The position numbers were made by a program, and so were the translations under genes. The notes below the pieces were generated by a model. It worked only from the letters and a program-made list of their open reading frames with translations. It had not been told where the DNA came from and did no database searches. Shown here in pieces: positions 34,314 to 45,527 of a DNA stretch of 64,000 bases. Position 1 is the first letter of the stretch; every line of letters starts with the position of its first letter. Origin of the DNA: Tanypteryx hageni (Eukaryota > Arthropoda > Insecta > Odonata > Petaluridae). The DNA lies in contig CM054114.1 in NCBI GenBank assembly GCA_028673005.1, positions 16,121,516 to 16,185,515 of the forward strand. The letters are read 5' to 3'.

Positions 34314-35430
34314 CTAATTAAAAAATATAATAAGAGGATAAGTTAAAAAGTTAGAGCAGCGCTTCAGCAAGAGAGGAGGCCCAGTGCTCTTATTTACATC
34401 AAGCATACTAAAGGCATTAAGAACACTTAATTGAGTCACACCACAAGAGTGTAAATTAACTGTATGAGAATACTGGTATTGTGGTATTATGTTACTTGGA
34501 GTATAATATAAGCTGGAAAGATGTTCAACAAAGAGATTAGCAGATTCCTGAAATGAACATAATTCCACAATCTACTTGTATTCAATGGAATGGAATCTTG
34601 AACAGAACTAATATAAGAGAGGTAACAGACTTTTGACAATGACATTTAGCATGAAGAGATGCAAAAGAATTGTAATCTACACTAGATGTACTTATTTTAA
34701 GCTTCTTGTGGGCTATTTTCTTATCATATATTAATGAAATTAATTCTTTACCAAACCAGTTGGGTAAGTGGGATGATCCACTCTTGTGTAAAATTTCAGG
34801 AACATACACATTAACGGCAATATTTACAATATCATAAAAATAACAAACTGCATCATCTAATTGTAATTCAGTCAATATAAACCAATCTATAGAGCTAAAG
34901 TAATCTATCATTGCAGAATAGGTCCCTTTCCTAAAGATGAAAGTTTCAAAAGTAATATCTGCACATGGGGATATACCTACATGAAGTTCACACATAAGAG
35001 GAGGATGATAGGCAATACAAGGCAAAAGTCACATCAACATCATAAACACTTGTAATATCTGTTAAACACAAATCCAGAATCTCGCCATATTGGTTGGTAA
35101 CTAAGTTTTTTGTACAAAATTCAGATATTAGCAGTGAGGTTAACTTCAGGAAAGAATGTTGACCAATTATTACCTGGCAAATTGAACCGCCAAACATAAG
35201 CGAATTGGCGTCTGCACACAAATATGCAAGACGATTTACTTCTTCACGATATTTTTGGTATATGCTTTGGTCAGATTTGGGAGGAATGTAAACACATTAT
35301 TAATTAGTTTAAGAGATGGAGATGACACCATGAGAAAATTGTGTTCAATGTTACACGAGGATGTAGCTTAAAGTTGATAAGATTTAAATATAAAATTACC
35401 ACCAATTAGCACAACACCTTCCCTTTTCAT
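34314..35430 (-). pseudogene. Jockey-like LINE: APE endonuclease end, linker and RT start
   Basis: Reading the minus strand from about 35430: VYIPPKSDQSIYQKYREEV, LCADANSLMFGG, then a frameshift exactly at the GDFN motif into FNLPGNNWSTFFPE. After that come GEILDLCLTDI, a linker (LTELQLDDAVCYFYDIVN, HLPNWFGKELISLI) and the RT fingers motif SMLDVNKSTGPP with LLKRCSNF. The reading stops at 34314. The piece right of 34577 is unique, while 34314-34577 recurs in copy B (52687-52947). The right boundary of the large duplication therefore lies inside this LINE, and copy A keeps the ancestral continuation. Confidence 0.75.
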
Positions 35431-36019
35431 AATGACAGTACATCTATCTCAGGTGTCTGTATGCTAGAGTTGTCGCCTAACATAAGACTCGCGTCCCGTG
35501 CTTTTGGCATTCGAGACTCCCGCTTGCCGAATTTTTTTCTCTCCTGCTAAATGTCCTTTTTCTTACAGTTTTTTTACATCCCAATCTTTAGAAAGTAATT
35601 ATACATGGCTAATTTTTTTACGCAGGAAAATTATATTTAATTATCGCTTAATTATATCTGGTAAAAAATTAAGCATATTAGTTTTAGCAGCATTGTCATT
35701 TTGAAACGATAAAAAAATTGTCGAAATAATTTAAATTTAAAAATATCTTTATGAATCACTACGTCACTCATTAGGAAACTCCTCCCGTAGTGGAGTGTGT
35801 CTAACAATAAGGCAATCACACATCAGACAGTCACCTGTTTTAAACTCTCATACGAGACCGTTTCATTCTGTCAAACATTGGAGAAATCTTCGGTACTTGT
35901 CCTGTGAGATAATTCCGTTCCTGCCTTCATAATTCGCACATTATACAGAGGAACCCAAAAGCTGTCACACACTTGGTGGAAATCTTTTGCTACCTGGGCC
36001 GAGATCCAAGGATAGTTTT
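35431..36019. other. No gene recognised
   Basis: AT-rich, no supported feature. Confidence 0.4.
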
Positions 36020-36185
36020 AGTTGCGAAAATTGAAGTCCCGGGTTTTATACCGGGAACTATCCTTCCAGTTTCATTTACATGGGAAATCTGAAATCCACC
36101 GAGCAGGGCAATTTTCTCTTGCACATTAAAATATCTTAGAATTGTAATATCGGAGCGGGATTTGTACCGTTCTCTGAGAGAAGGA
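36020..36185 (+). mobile_element. SINE-like dispersed repeat
   Basis: Landmarks in order: cccgggttttataccggga, tcatttacatgggaaa, gagcagggcaattttctct, aaaatatcttagaattgtaa and tatcggagcggg. The inverse of 41755-41905 shows the same order, including a B-box-like cgggttcgattcc where this copy has cgggttttatacc. A third fragment is at 6503-6560. It is probably tRNA-derived. Confidence 0.55.
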
Positions 36186-37689
36186 GTGAAAATTCTAATT
36201 TTTATCGTAAAACGCTCCTCATCGATCGTATTTCTTCGAATTTCGCGTAAATACAGCCGTCTTTGCAGTTTTTATCGCTCATTACGAGAGTGTAGCCATT
36301 GCAACAACTATTGATGGACTCGGATTCGGTATAGTCTAATAAATGCAGGTATTGTTTCTGTCGAACGAAAATACGCGTGTTCAATTTAATAATTCTTTCG
36401 AATTTTATAACGCTCAATTATGAAATTTGAGAACATAAGGAGCAACATATCTGCGGTGATTTTAAAGCTCTTAGAGCCAATATAAATAGGTATTAAATAA
36501 ATTATTAATTGGAAAGCTCGCATCGTTAGGTCTGTTTGGGTCGTCTTATTATTATGTTATGCAGAGACATACTTTTCCCTCCTGTTTGTTGTTGTCAACG
36601 AAAACAATCTTCGTATCAAATGAAGTAAACAAGATCTAATTGCAAGTAATAAGTTTTATTTTCTTTATCGCGCCTACTGAACATATTAATTGAAAGGAAA
36701 TGGATTATTCAGGACGCAAAAGTGAACTAAAATACGTGTGCACTCAGCTTCTGTAAGTTAAAAGACATAAATAATTTACGACGAAGGAGTGAGCGTGAGT
36801 GTAAAGATTAACGTACTTCATCTCAATTGAGGTATGTATGAGTTAAATAATAATTCAATTTTCGATTGTTCTAAGGCAAATTCTGTATTTCTTTGGCATC
36901 GGTTCTAATATATAACCTTTAGCAGTGCTTAGACTTTAAATTTATCTTGTTTTCTAAATGGATTATATCCAACAATGGAGGCTTATTTCTTGTGTCGTCT
37001 CTGTTGGCCGTTACCGTGGAAACCACACGATTCAGAACTTGATAATTCTTGTCGAAAAACGAAGGAAGAAGGAGCAAATAATGGGCGGGAGAGGTAATTA
37101 TCTTGTTTTTCACCAATATTATTGAAAATCGGGCATATTTCAGAACTCATAACGTAGCCTAGCTCAGTTGATTAGTGGAATTTTAATTAAATGCATGGTT
37201 ACTTCTCGTTGCAATTAACGATCGCTATTCTAGCCCTAATTTCATCGGTACATTTTGATCCTCTCGTTATCATACTAGCAAGGTGCTTTACTTTACGATC
37301 TGAAACTGGTTCCGATGGCTTACCATCTTACGTTCAAGTTTTTCCTTTCTCGATATCCAAATCAACTTGGATGTTTTCTTATTCGTTTCCTAGGATAATT
37401 TTGCTCATTTAACCTTAGCTGTGTCCGTCCGTCTTTCGAAGCATTCGTCCTCGGTACAAAGACTAACTATTAATGCATATACAACCAGTAAATTACTTAT
37501 ATAATCCTATCTCGTACAACATCTTTCTTAGCTTGAAACTATAAAAGTAGGTTTATGATTTAATACAAAATATAGTTTTAAGAAAATCTTTTCTTTTTGA
37601 CAATCTTTGAATAGTTCAAAATGAAAAAGAAAGAGCAAAGCCGTCGACATACGTTAAATCCGAAATTCTTTTCTCATTTGTGTCTGCAG
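36186..37689. other. No gene recognised; upstream of the membrane-protein exons
   Basis: Any exon upstream of 37690 must end in phase 1; none was found. The frame at 37191 (MHGYFSLQLTIAILALISS) looks like a signal peptide, but its nearest donor (tcg|gtacat) is in phase 0, so it does not fit. Confidence 0.35.
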
Positions 37690-37853
37690 ATTTTGGTGAT
37701 TATTTGGCCCTAGGGCTGGCCATTTTCATAGCTGGCGCTCTCATAGCGTGGTGGATCTTGGGAATTTACAGGCGGTACTGCGTCGGGCGCCGAAGGAGAT
37801 GGTCTGTTGAAGACGGCGTGCCCGACGTGGTGTACGATACCGCAAATTTGCCT
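37690..37853 (+). CDS. Exon with transmembrane segment, unknown membrane protein
   Basis: The exon is bounded by acceptor tttgtgtctgcag and donor cct|gtaagt, entering in phase 1 and leaving in phase 0. It encodes a short acidic segment (DFGDY), one hydrophobic helix of ~20 residues (LALGLAIFIAGALIAWWILG), then YRRYC and a basic cluster GRRRRW, and an acidic/Tyr-containing stretch VPDVVYDTANLP. By the positive-inside rule, the Arg-rich side and everything encoded downstream would be cytoplasmic (type I topology). The extracellular part must lie upstream, outside what I could identify. The family is not recognised. The GC content and clean splice signals contrast with the AT-rich introns. Confidence 0.7.
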
Positions 37854-38065
37854 GTAAGTATAATACTTGCGATTACATTCTTCTTCTTCTCTTATCTTAT
37901 AAACCCTTCTAATACGTTATTTTATGCTGTTAATAACAGAAAGGTTTCTGCTCTGATCCGCCTTCGGATCCCAAAGTATCATTTATGTATTTATTTATAT
38001 ATATTGAGAAACTTCATCCACTTCATTTCATATCTACATAATTACGTTGTTGTTCTCTTATTCAG

Positions 38066-38116
38066 AATGAAGTGATTCCAGCCGGAATACTTAAAAAACA
38101 CCAGGACCATCAACAA
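38066..38116 (+). CDS. 51-bp exon of the membrane-protein gene
   Basis: Acceptor gttctcttattcag, donor caa|gtgagt, 17 codons, phase 0 at both ends: NEVIPAGILKKHQDHQQ. It continues the frame of the 37690 exon without a stop. It is short, but the consensus signals on both sides and phase agreement support it. Confidence 0.6.
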
Positions 38117-38833
38117 GTGAGTGTTTATCACGATGTTCTGATTTTTCTGAATATATTTACTCTGATGCGTGAATGTATTTGATGGTGCCAGTCATAGATG
38201 AAAATATTTTTCTCTCTCTAAGATTTTAATGTATTAAATTATATCTCACTTCCCAAAAAATGTTAAGATTGATAAGATTGTTAGCATGTCATCTGATACT
38301 ACCAATAGGTACTAACATTGGAGGTGCAAAAAGTACAGGTTCTAAGAATCTATTCCGGAAATTATCGGACAACTGTAGTCGAACATTTGTGGGGATCGGT
38401 TGCATGGAGCACATTTACATTAAAACGGTCTGTGAAAGTTGGTATTGTAAAAATATTCAGATTTGTTCACATTGACACGGTACGAGTGGAGGCACTGAAA
38501 TCATTTTGTGATTTTAACGACAAATTTTGTCGCATACGAGCACAAGATTTCTGAGACTGATGCCTACTATTGAAAGAATAAATACTAATAATGGTTCAAC
38601 AGCTTGTTTTTTATAAGTTGAAAATGCCCCCGTTATTCTTCCGGAATCAGCCGGAGATCCTAAGTCAGAGAACTTTGGTTCTGGTTATTACACAATGTTG
38701 ATGCTATTTCCAAAATGGAGGAGAAGCCGCAAGTGAATTTTTGCTCATGTATAAGAATTTGGAAGGGATAGAAATCTAAGTTATTTCCGCCCAAAGTGAA
38801 AGAAATGGAAGAGGGAAAGTGCTAACGAGGGTA

Positions 38834-39545
38834 CAGCCTTCCCTCCTTTTACGAACTTAATTCGTTCCACGAAAACTGTTCGTCAGGCGAAAACTCGTAA
38901 AACAATGATTATTTTGCCATTACATCCTATGTAAAAATTTTAATTGGTTCCGAAGGCCAAAATAAAAAAATATCCCCCAGTTCACTTAAAAACAATACCG
39001 AATGATAACAAATTGAGAAAATCATCAATAATGATGTATTAATGTATTTAAATGACATTCTTAGTCATATGATGTCTTACTCTATATATTAGCGGTATTA
39101 TGCTATGATATCTTAGCCTATGGTAGCCTACGATAGGTTAAATGCGGCGGATATGTCCTTCGACCGCTCGCCTTTCTCCAATCTTTGAATAATATGCATT
39201 TACTTTCTGGGCTACACATAAAGCCCTTCTCTCTTTTTTCACTTTACCACTTTCAATAACTGAAAGGCCAAAATATATCTTGATTTAAAAGATAAAAATG
39301 CACACCACTCAGCTAACCGAATTTCACACAGTACGGCAACGCGCGTACTGAGACCGAGATGATAATTCTTATTCGGAACAGCGCATTTATTCGATATTTG
39401 AAAAAAAGGATATTCTTGCTAACGTAAAGAACTCTTATAAGCGACAATTTGTCGTTCGCAAATCGAATAAAAATAGGCATGAAATTGCTGAGTTCGTGTA
39501 AGCAAGAACTGGTAAAATGGTAGTTCGTAAAACTAGGGAAGGCTG
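38834..39545. mobile_element. TIR MITE (cagccttccct...)
   Basis: The left end TA-cagccttccctccttttacgaac (38834) is inverse to gttcgtaaaactagggaaggctg (ending 39545), with further internal inverted cgaa-rich blocks (ttcgttcc, cgtaaaac). The left end is preceded by TA; on the right the expected TA reads CA. CAG...CTG ends and TA targeting fit a Tc1/mariner/pogo-derived non-autonomous element. It lies in an intron. Confidence 0.65.
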
Positions 39546-40387
39546 CATTCATTCCAGCCATCCATCAAGATGATCTTTTTAATGAACTGTGTGTGTGTCC
39601 ATAATTTATATCTTAATGAGAACTTGCTAGCCGAATGGGACATGGAGTAATTATCTACAGATCAGAGATGGTTAAATGTGCATACTTATAGATTTTTGTC
39701 GTGAAAACATTGATATTCCAAACACAGAAAATGTGCTAATTCATCGTCTCTTTGCCGGGTACTAACGCTGCGATAGAGAGATCATTTTTGCTTATTAACA
39801 ACATTTGAGGATCGGATAAGCCATCGCTTATTAGTGATGCCATATCATCTCTCTTGATAATCCGAAAGAATTACTGCGAGACTTGCCAAAAGATGTTTGA
39901 AAAAACTTAAGAACAATAAACTACACATCATTGAGAAAGCTGTGTTCTTCCGACAAATACGAGGGAAACAAAACGTAACAGTAGTTAAAGGACGAAAATA
40001 AAAACAAAAATATTGTATTAATTGGTAATACATATATAAATATTTTTTTGCTGAATTTAATATATGGTCATATTATTTTATTCTTTTCGATGAAGGCGAT
40101 TCGTTATATGTGATTTAATATTTATACTTTTGTAGGAGTTTTCATAAAAAGAAATTCACAAAACGGAAAATTTCCTTTGTTGGACCATCCGTCCCGAATT
40201 TTGAATGGGAAAATATAGTCAACGTATGCATATTTTATCTGATTACTCCCTTAATAATTCCAACTATCAGTAGTGGTTCTCTTCTTCCATACCCAGTTCC
40301 CCAATAAAATGGTTATAAATATGAAATTCCTTTAAAGTTTCTTCCAATTCAAGATAAAACTTGAGTAGAATTAATAGATTTTTATTA
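39546..40387. other. Intron sequence, no other feature seen
   Basis: Part of the ~2.8-kb intron between the exons at 38116 and 40893. Confidence 0.35.
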
Positions 40388-40570
40388 AAGGTAAAATTAT
40401 CAATAAAAGATATGAGAGGTCATGGGTACGATAAAGGGTCAAACATGCAGACGCACAAATCGAGATAGGAAATATAAACTTCAGAGTGTTTTTATTCCCT
40501 TTAGTGCTTATTATTTAAATTTACTTGTGAATGACGGTGAATAAATATAGTACAAAACGGAGGGAAGTGT
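40388..40570 (+). pseudogene. hAT (DUF4371-type) fragment related to 29371-29560
   Basis: Shares ggtaaaattatcaat, a GHGYDKGSNM-encoding stretch (compare HYNDNESNM in copy A), 'tttttattcc', 'aaatttacttgtgaatg' and 'aaatatagtacaaa' with 29371-29560, at lower identity than the two copies of the big duplication. It is therefore an independent, older insertion of the same hAT family. Confidence 0.55.
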
Positions 40571-40892
40571 TGAAAAAGTATGTTTCCAGGATTACCCTAT
40601 ACTAGTACAATAAATTAAATAGTGAAAACTTAAGTAAGTCTGATTCTCTGTAAATGGTGTATTGAACGTTTGCACAATGCATTAAATAAAGTACATATTG
40701 GAAATAATGTGACTCAGCACCTGGGCAAAAAAAATATTTTATGGAACTGTAAAATAATTTTATTTTTCTGAGATTTGAATAAACTTTGTTATTTTTTGTT
40801 TCATTAAATTGTAAATTTTTTTGAGAAACTTAATAAACTTCATTTCATGACTACAGATTGGTTTTAAGTCATCCTTATGTTTTGCTCTTCAG

Positions 40893-40958
40893 GCTGAAGA
40901 GCAAGCGCATGACCCCTCCTCTCCTCACGTCAGAGGTAGTCAACCGCTGGAAAAACAC
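40893..40958 (+). CDS. 66-bp exon of the membrane-protein gene
   Basis: Acceptor ttttgctcttcag, donor cac|gtgagt, 22 codons in phase 0: AEEQAHDPSSPHVRGSQP then LEKH. It joins in frame to the 38066 exon. Hydrophilic, probably a disordered cytoplasmic tail. Confidence 0.6.
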
Positions 40959-41236
40959 GTGAGTGTTATTTATGAAAAACTGCCTCCATGTACCTGATAC
41001 TATTATATCTTTATATTACAAAGTCGTGTCCCTTTTCGGTACCCTATTTGTATGGTTAATCTATATATGTCTAGGTAAAAATAAAACAATAAATACATAA
41101 TTATATAGTCAACAGCAAAACATTTGTTATCCTATCACAAGATTGAAAATACAAATTATCTGTTGAATTTCATTTATGTTATTTGTAATGTTTAGATGCT
41201 TCTACCAGTTTCCTTACTAGACCATTTTTTCCCCAG

Positions 41237-41290
41237 GTCAGATTTCGCGACGAAGTGACCGCGTCAAATGGCAATGGACACCCAGAATTG
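41237..41290 (+). CDS. 54-bp exon of the membrane-protein gene
   Basis: Acceptor ccattttttccccag, donor ttg|gtaaat (weaker), 18 codons in phase 0: VRFRDEVTASNGNGHPEL. In frame with the 40893 exon and with the phase-0 exon at 45528 (copy B), which would be the next and last coding exon. Confidence 0.55.
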
Positions 41291-42122
41291 GTAAATTTTC
41301 ATTCAAGTATCTTATATGCGCCGCCCCAGCTCGCTACTCGCATCAACCCCTTAATGACGTTTGGCGCACGTTCTGCCTGCTAACATTCTTGCAGCTTCTC
41401 AGAGCGATATAACATTAGCAAAGAATTTAAAACAAGTCTAGTAAATCAAAATGTATTCTTTACCTTTTTGCGAAAAAAATCTTTTAAAAATTAATTTTTA
41501 ATTATTTCTTTACGATGTCGCGCGCGGACATTTTGACAACATTGTGAAATTTTGCCCTTTTGAAAAATAAAATGGAATACACTTTTAGTAAATGTTGGCC
41601 AGTAAATATGTAATACTTCTCATAACCAGCGACTTTATCGAGGATCGTGGGCCAAAACGAGTATAGGGGAAGGAGGGGTTGTCGCGTGTAGCCCGTGGAG
41701 CGGATGAAAACGGCTTGTGCACCATCGGCGCCAGGGATGGAGAATCTAGTAAAACTTAAAAAACGTGTTAAACTTTGCACCGGCACCGATATTACAATTC
41801 TAAGATATTTTGATACGCTAGAGAAAACTGCCCTGCACCACGGTTTTCCCATGTAAATCAAATGGGAAGGATAATAATTCCTGGAATCGAACCCGAGTCG
41901 TTCAATATTCGCAACAAAAACTAACCTCGGGAGCTCGGCTCGGCAGTAGCGGGAGACTTCCACAAAGTGTCATGAAAAGCGGTCGATTGGTGCAAAAGTT
42001 CATAGATAGGGGTTGGAGAGACGGTCCGGCGTCGGCGGCCGAGGAAGGAGAGACAAGGTTGAAGAAGACCTCTCGTTGGAGCGGGCGGGCGGTTGGTGTG
42101 AGATTGATTGATTGCAAATTTT
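41291..42122. other. Intron with SINE-like repeat and a GC-rich patch
   Basis: The minus-oriented SINE-like repeat is listed separately. The patch 41930-42105 is unusually GC-rich (ggcgtcggcggccgag, gcgggcgggcgg) and open on both strands, but it lacks convincing splice sites in any usable phase. Confidence 0.35.
41755..41905 (-). mobile_element. SINE-like dispersed repeat, inverted copy
   Basis: The reverse complement reads cgggttcgattccaggaatt, catttgatttacatggga, gcagggcagttttctct and aaaatatcttagaattgtaa plus tatcgg, collinear with 36020-36185. The first block is a good Pol III B box. Confidence 0.6.
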
Positions 42123-42455
42123 TTATTGTTTGTGGAAATTCGTTCCGTAGTCTGCAAGCGGTAACAATGAAGGACCGTTGAAAATTACTGTTCTGTGATG
42201 AGGAATAAGGTGTTTATGCCTCTCTCTGGTATTACGGTTATGTACAGTGTCTATACTCCTGAATTCCGTGGAAAGATAATGTGGGTTGTTAGAAGTAAGT
42301 AATTGGTATTGTAAGGAAAGCAAGTGGAGCCGTCTTCGGGACATCAAATGTAACCAGTTTAGCTTCACTAGTGAATCAGAAATGTGGTCTGATTTCTTCA
42401 GATTAAAAATATATCTAATGCACGCGTTATTTGTTCTCTGAATCTTTAATGACAA
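42123..42455 (-). pseudogene. Jockey-like LINE, RT C-terminal tail
   Basis: A 110-codon minus frame reads LKIQRTNNACIRYIFNLKK, SDHISDSLVKLNWLHLMSRR, RLHLLSLQYQLL and PHYLSTEFRS then RNTRERHKHLIPHH. This is the conserved C-terminal region after the RT thumb in jockey-type LINEs. It is 5'-truncated near 42460, with the 3' end close to 42120. A different LINE family from the one in copy A (28.5-29.2 kb). Confidence 0.75.
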
Positions 42456-43211
42456 TTCCTGTGATAAATCTTGATGCGCTATATCAGCATAGTCAAAATC
42501 CAGAATAATGAGTGAAGTTACCAGATGCTTCTTGAGAGAAACCGGAGTACTGCTACTTAACTTCCTATGCGAGTGAAGGGATTAGGTATAGTTGAATTTG
42601 CTATGTAGGCCAGGGGTCGGCAAGCTGAGGCTTCTGAGCCACATGCGTCTCTTTCATGACTTTCGTCTAGCTCCCTACTTCAACTCTCCCAATTAACCCT
42701 TTATTCCCCAAAACGTTGTTTTGCATATTTTATGAAATTTTTCTATTATATCTTTGTCAAAAAGCCACAAATAACATATAGAAATTGTTTTAGATTTTTC
42801 TTTTTGTCATAATTATCTTTGTTCTAATGGAATTATTTTTTTCCACTGGGCAGATAGACTAATATACGTAAAATTGCTGCCTTTTTTGGTATGTTTTTTC
42901 TTTTACTTACTACAGGTATAAATTAATTCAATTATTTTTGTTGTAAAACCTTCAAACATGTATATTTTTTTAAACTGCGGACTTACAAAAAAGAATTTGC
43001 ATCATGAATGCTATTAATTTCAAATAACAAAATTTCAATAAATACAATTTTCCATTCCAGAATAGTTCATATTATAGACCACTTAGCATACACTTGACAT
43101 TATTTTAACTAATTCTATGATTCCTTTTAAATAGCATTTAACTTAACAAAACAGGAAATTAAACAATTTTAATTCTAGAACATGTAATTACTACAAAGAA
43201 AAAGCTTAGGG
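42456..43211. other. No gene; possible hAT-like end at 42611
   Basis: caggggtcggcaagctgag, then cttctgagccacatgcg, at 42611-42650 resembles a common hAT terminal sequence, but no inverse partner was found. The rest is AT-rich. Confidence 0.35.
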
Positions 43212-43495
43212 TAGTGGTTCCCAAACTGTGTGCCGCGGTAGATTTTTAGGGGTGCCGCAAAAATCTTTGTTTAGTAAATATATGAATCAAGGATTTTCAT
43301 GTGTTGGTGAGTAATTGGGAATTGAATTATTTCCTAGTACATTGATTAAGTGGTAGAAACGATGAATGGATGTGTCCAAAGATTGTAACACCCGTATCTA
43401 AAAATATATAAAGCTTGTTACAAGGCTGGGGAGACGCGAAATCCACTTTACCTTCGAAAGTGTGCCGCAACTTAAAAACGTTTGGGAACCACTGA
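43212..43495. mobile_element. hAT-type MITE, 284 bp
   Basis: The ends tagtggttcccaaac and gtttgggaaccactg are inverse, with subterminal gtgtgccgc on both sides. The flanks cttagggt and tttagggt suggest an 8-bp target duplication with one mismatch. No coding capacity. It is inserted at the 3' end of the piggyBac fragment, providing that frame's last codons. Confidence 0.75.
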
Positions 43496-43965
43496 TTTAG
43501 GGTGTCGAGGGACATAGCACTTTTTACAAATAAATATTGTCCTCTTGGAACAATGTTTACAATTGCTAAAGCGGGTTGATCCCTTGGTAATTATATGATC
43601 TCTGACATCGCGTTTTATTGAATCCAGTCCAAGCGAAATAGATGCGCGTGGACCTCTCTCAGCGGTCTGTGAGCCATAACGTCGCAAAAGAACCAAAACA
43701 CATTCCCTACGAAAATCTAAAGATGGAATATTGTTATTCATCTGCTTTCTATACACAAACCACCCTTCTTCGCAGGAAACATAGACTGCCCACACAATAA
43801 AAGAACACCACCACCTTTGGGTTCTATTAGTTAATCTGTACTGCGCAACAAATTGATCATTCACATCAACCCCACCCTTATTTAAATAATACTGCGTAAG
43901 TAGTCAAAGGTATAGGTACGGTTATATTCAATTTCTTTGCTACTGAATAGCGTTTAACATTTTTA
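43496..43965 (-). pseudogene. piggyBac transposase, C-terminal fragment
   Basis: Minus-strand reading: KNVKRYSVAKKLNITVPIP, then a frameshift into GGVDVNDQFVAQYRLTNR (the GGVD Asp), TQRWWCSFIVWAVYVSCEEG, LDFRRECVLVLLRRYG and a C-terminal Cys-rich motif CKHCSKRTIFICKKCYVPRHP. This matches the end of PGBD3/4-type piggyBac transposases, including the zinc-binding tail. The 3' end is cut by the hAT MITE, and the 5' end stops close to the left edge of duplication copy B (44012). Confidence 0.8.
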
Positions 43966-45527
43966 AGAAAGAAAAAAAAGTTTTGAAAATATAAAAAAAT
44001 TGGCAGAATATGTGATAATACATAATTGCGACATCTTATCTGCCACCTTAGTTTGTTGTCCAACTACGGTGGTAATAAAAAATATTTCTAGATCGTTATT
44101 TTTTCATGTTATCTCTTACACAATGTAGAATTTACAAATAGATGGAGAGAGAGATTATCATAAAACTTTTACAGAAATTATGTTCTACTTAGGGTAGAAA
44201 GATGACAAGAGGTCAGTAGAAATGGACGAACATAAAGAAACATTTGAAAATTATGAATAAAGGTTATGGAAACAAAAATAATACAATAATATATTTACTA
44301 TAGAATAAATTGAGAATATAATAAATATAATCACTACATTTTCAGGTCGCTCTAATGTAAAGAAGAATAATTCTAAAATGCTTGTTAGCAAATGTTGCCT
44401 CTGGACAGATATAAGTTAAAACACCCCCAACTAAATTGGCTTCGTAAATAATTTTAATAAAAATTGCGGAAATATAAAAAGATGGGCCTATTATTAGTAG
44501 AACCGTTTTTTTAACAGTGATAGTCGCAAAACGTGAAACGACGGCAAGACTAATGGGGTGGATGATCGCCCCCGTCATCCCCCGTGGATCCGCCAATAAC
44601 TGCTGCTCTTCTTATGTTACGCGTTATTCATTATTTGAAAAAGTGTCTCTTCTTGTGAAAAAGGGTGCCGACGTCTGTCCTAGGCGGCCGCCTAGATCGC
44701 CTGGCCCTATATTCGCCCCTGCCCGTCAGAATTATTATATCGGATCTAATACGGTTTTTTATATCTAATATTTCATTCAATCATTATCTATAATATACTG
44801 CCTTGGTTTTCGCCATGCCGTCTGCTCCTCTGTCTGTCTGTTCGCTGTTCTACAGCCCAAACGCTTACATAAAATCGAATCATATCTCGTATTTGGGCAA
44901 AATATCATCTTTTGCGGACCCCATTTTCAGAAAAGTGACATTGCACAAAAATAAAGGGTAGTTTATTCTCCATGATTTTTAGAAACATTTTATTTACTCA
45001 GAAATGGCTGGAGGGAATTTTATTAAAGTGTCTCCAATTGTAGATCCTGATGTCACAAATAATACTGCTTAAGCCATATGACTCTTACAATCACTATATG
45101 GCTTCCAGTGGCATTAAAATCTACGCTAAGCGACCTTACCTAAGCCCTATGACGTCACGCATTCGCCGAGATCCACTTAAAATCTTACTACAGCATTACG
45201 GTTAAACTAATACCGAATGATATCTGATATTAGTGGATTATATCATTCATAAAAGACATTCTGAAGACATGAACGATATTGCGCAACATTAAGAGTACTT
45301 TTTTGTAGGATATTTTGAAAAATTCTATTTACTCAAAAATGGCTACCAGGATTATGCTTACATCCACCTAATCGTACAGCCTTGCGTCACAAATAACACT
45401 AACTAAGCCATATATCCCAAAAATACTAAATATCGAACTTTGGCATCAAAATAAACGCTAAACCATGCTTAACATACATCGACGGCGATACTCATTTATT
45501 TTCTCTCTCTCTGTCTTTCCTGTTCAG

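Larger units (their letters stand above)
25218..34577 (+). repeat. Large segmental duplication, copy A
   Basis: Collinear with 44012-52947 in direct orientation. The offset is exactly 18794 from 25218 to at least 27633, with only scattered substitutions. It later drifts through indels at microsatellites, a ~120-bp segment present only in A (about 29390-29500), a ~280-bp segment present only in B (49170-49440) and a ~600-bp segment present only in A (about 32655-33255). Homology begins at the hAT target site on the left and ends inside a LINE reading frame on the right. It contains a host exon, a 2.4-kb insertion and hAT, Tigger and LINE remnants. Confidence 0.95.

Noticed and set aside
37191..37412. 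Signal-peptide-like frame (MHGYFSLQLTIAILALISS) upstream of the transmembrane exon
   Set aside because: The next exon needs a phase-1 donor; the nearby donor is phase 0 and the downstream residues are not coding-like.
41902..42181. GC-rich segment as an additional exon of the membrane-protein gene
   Set aside because: The only acceptor-like sites give an immediate stop in the needed phase, and no donor fits.
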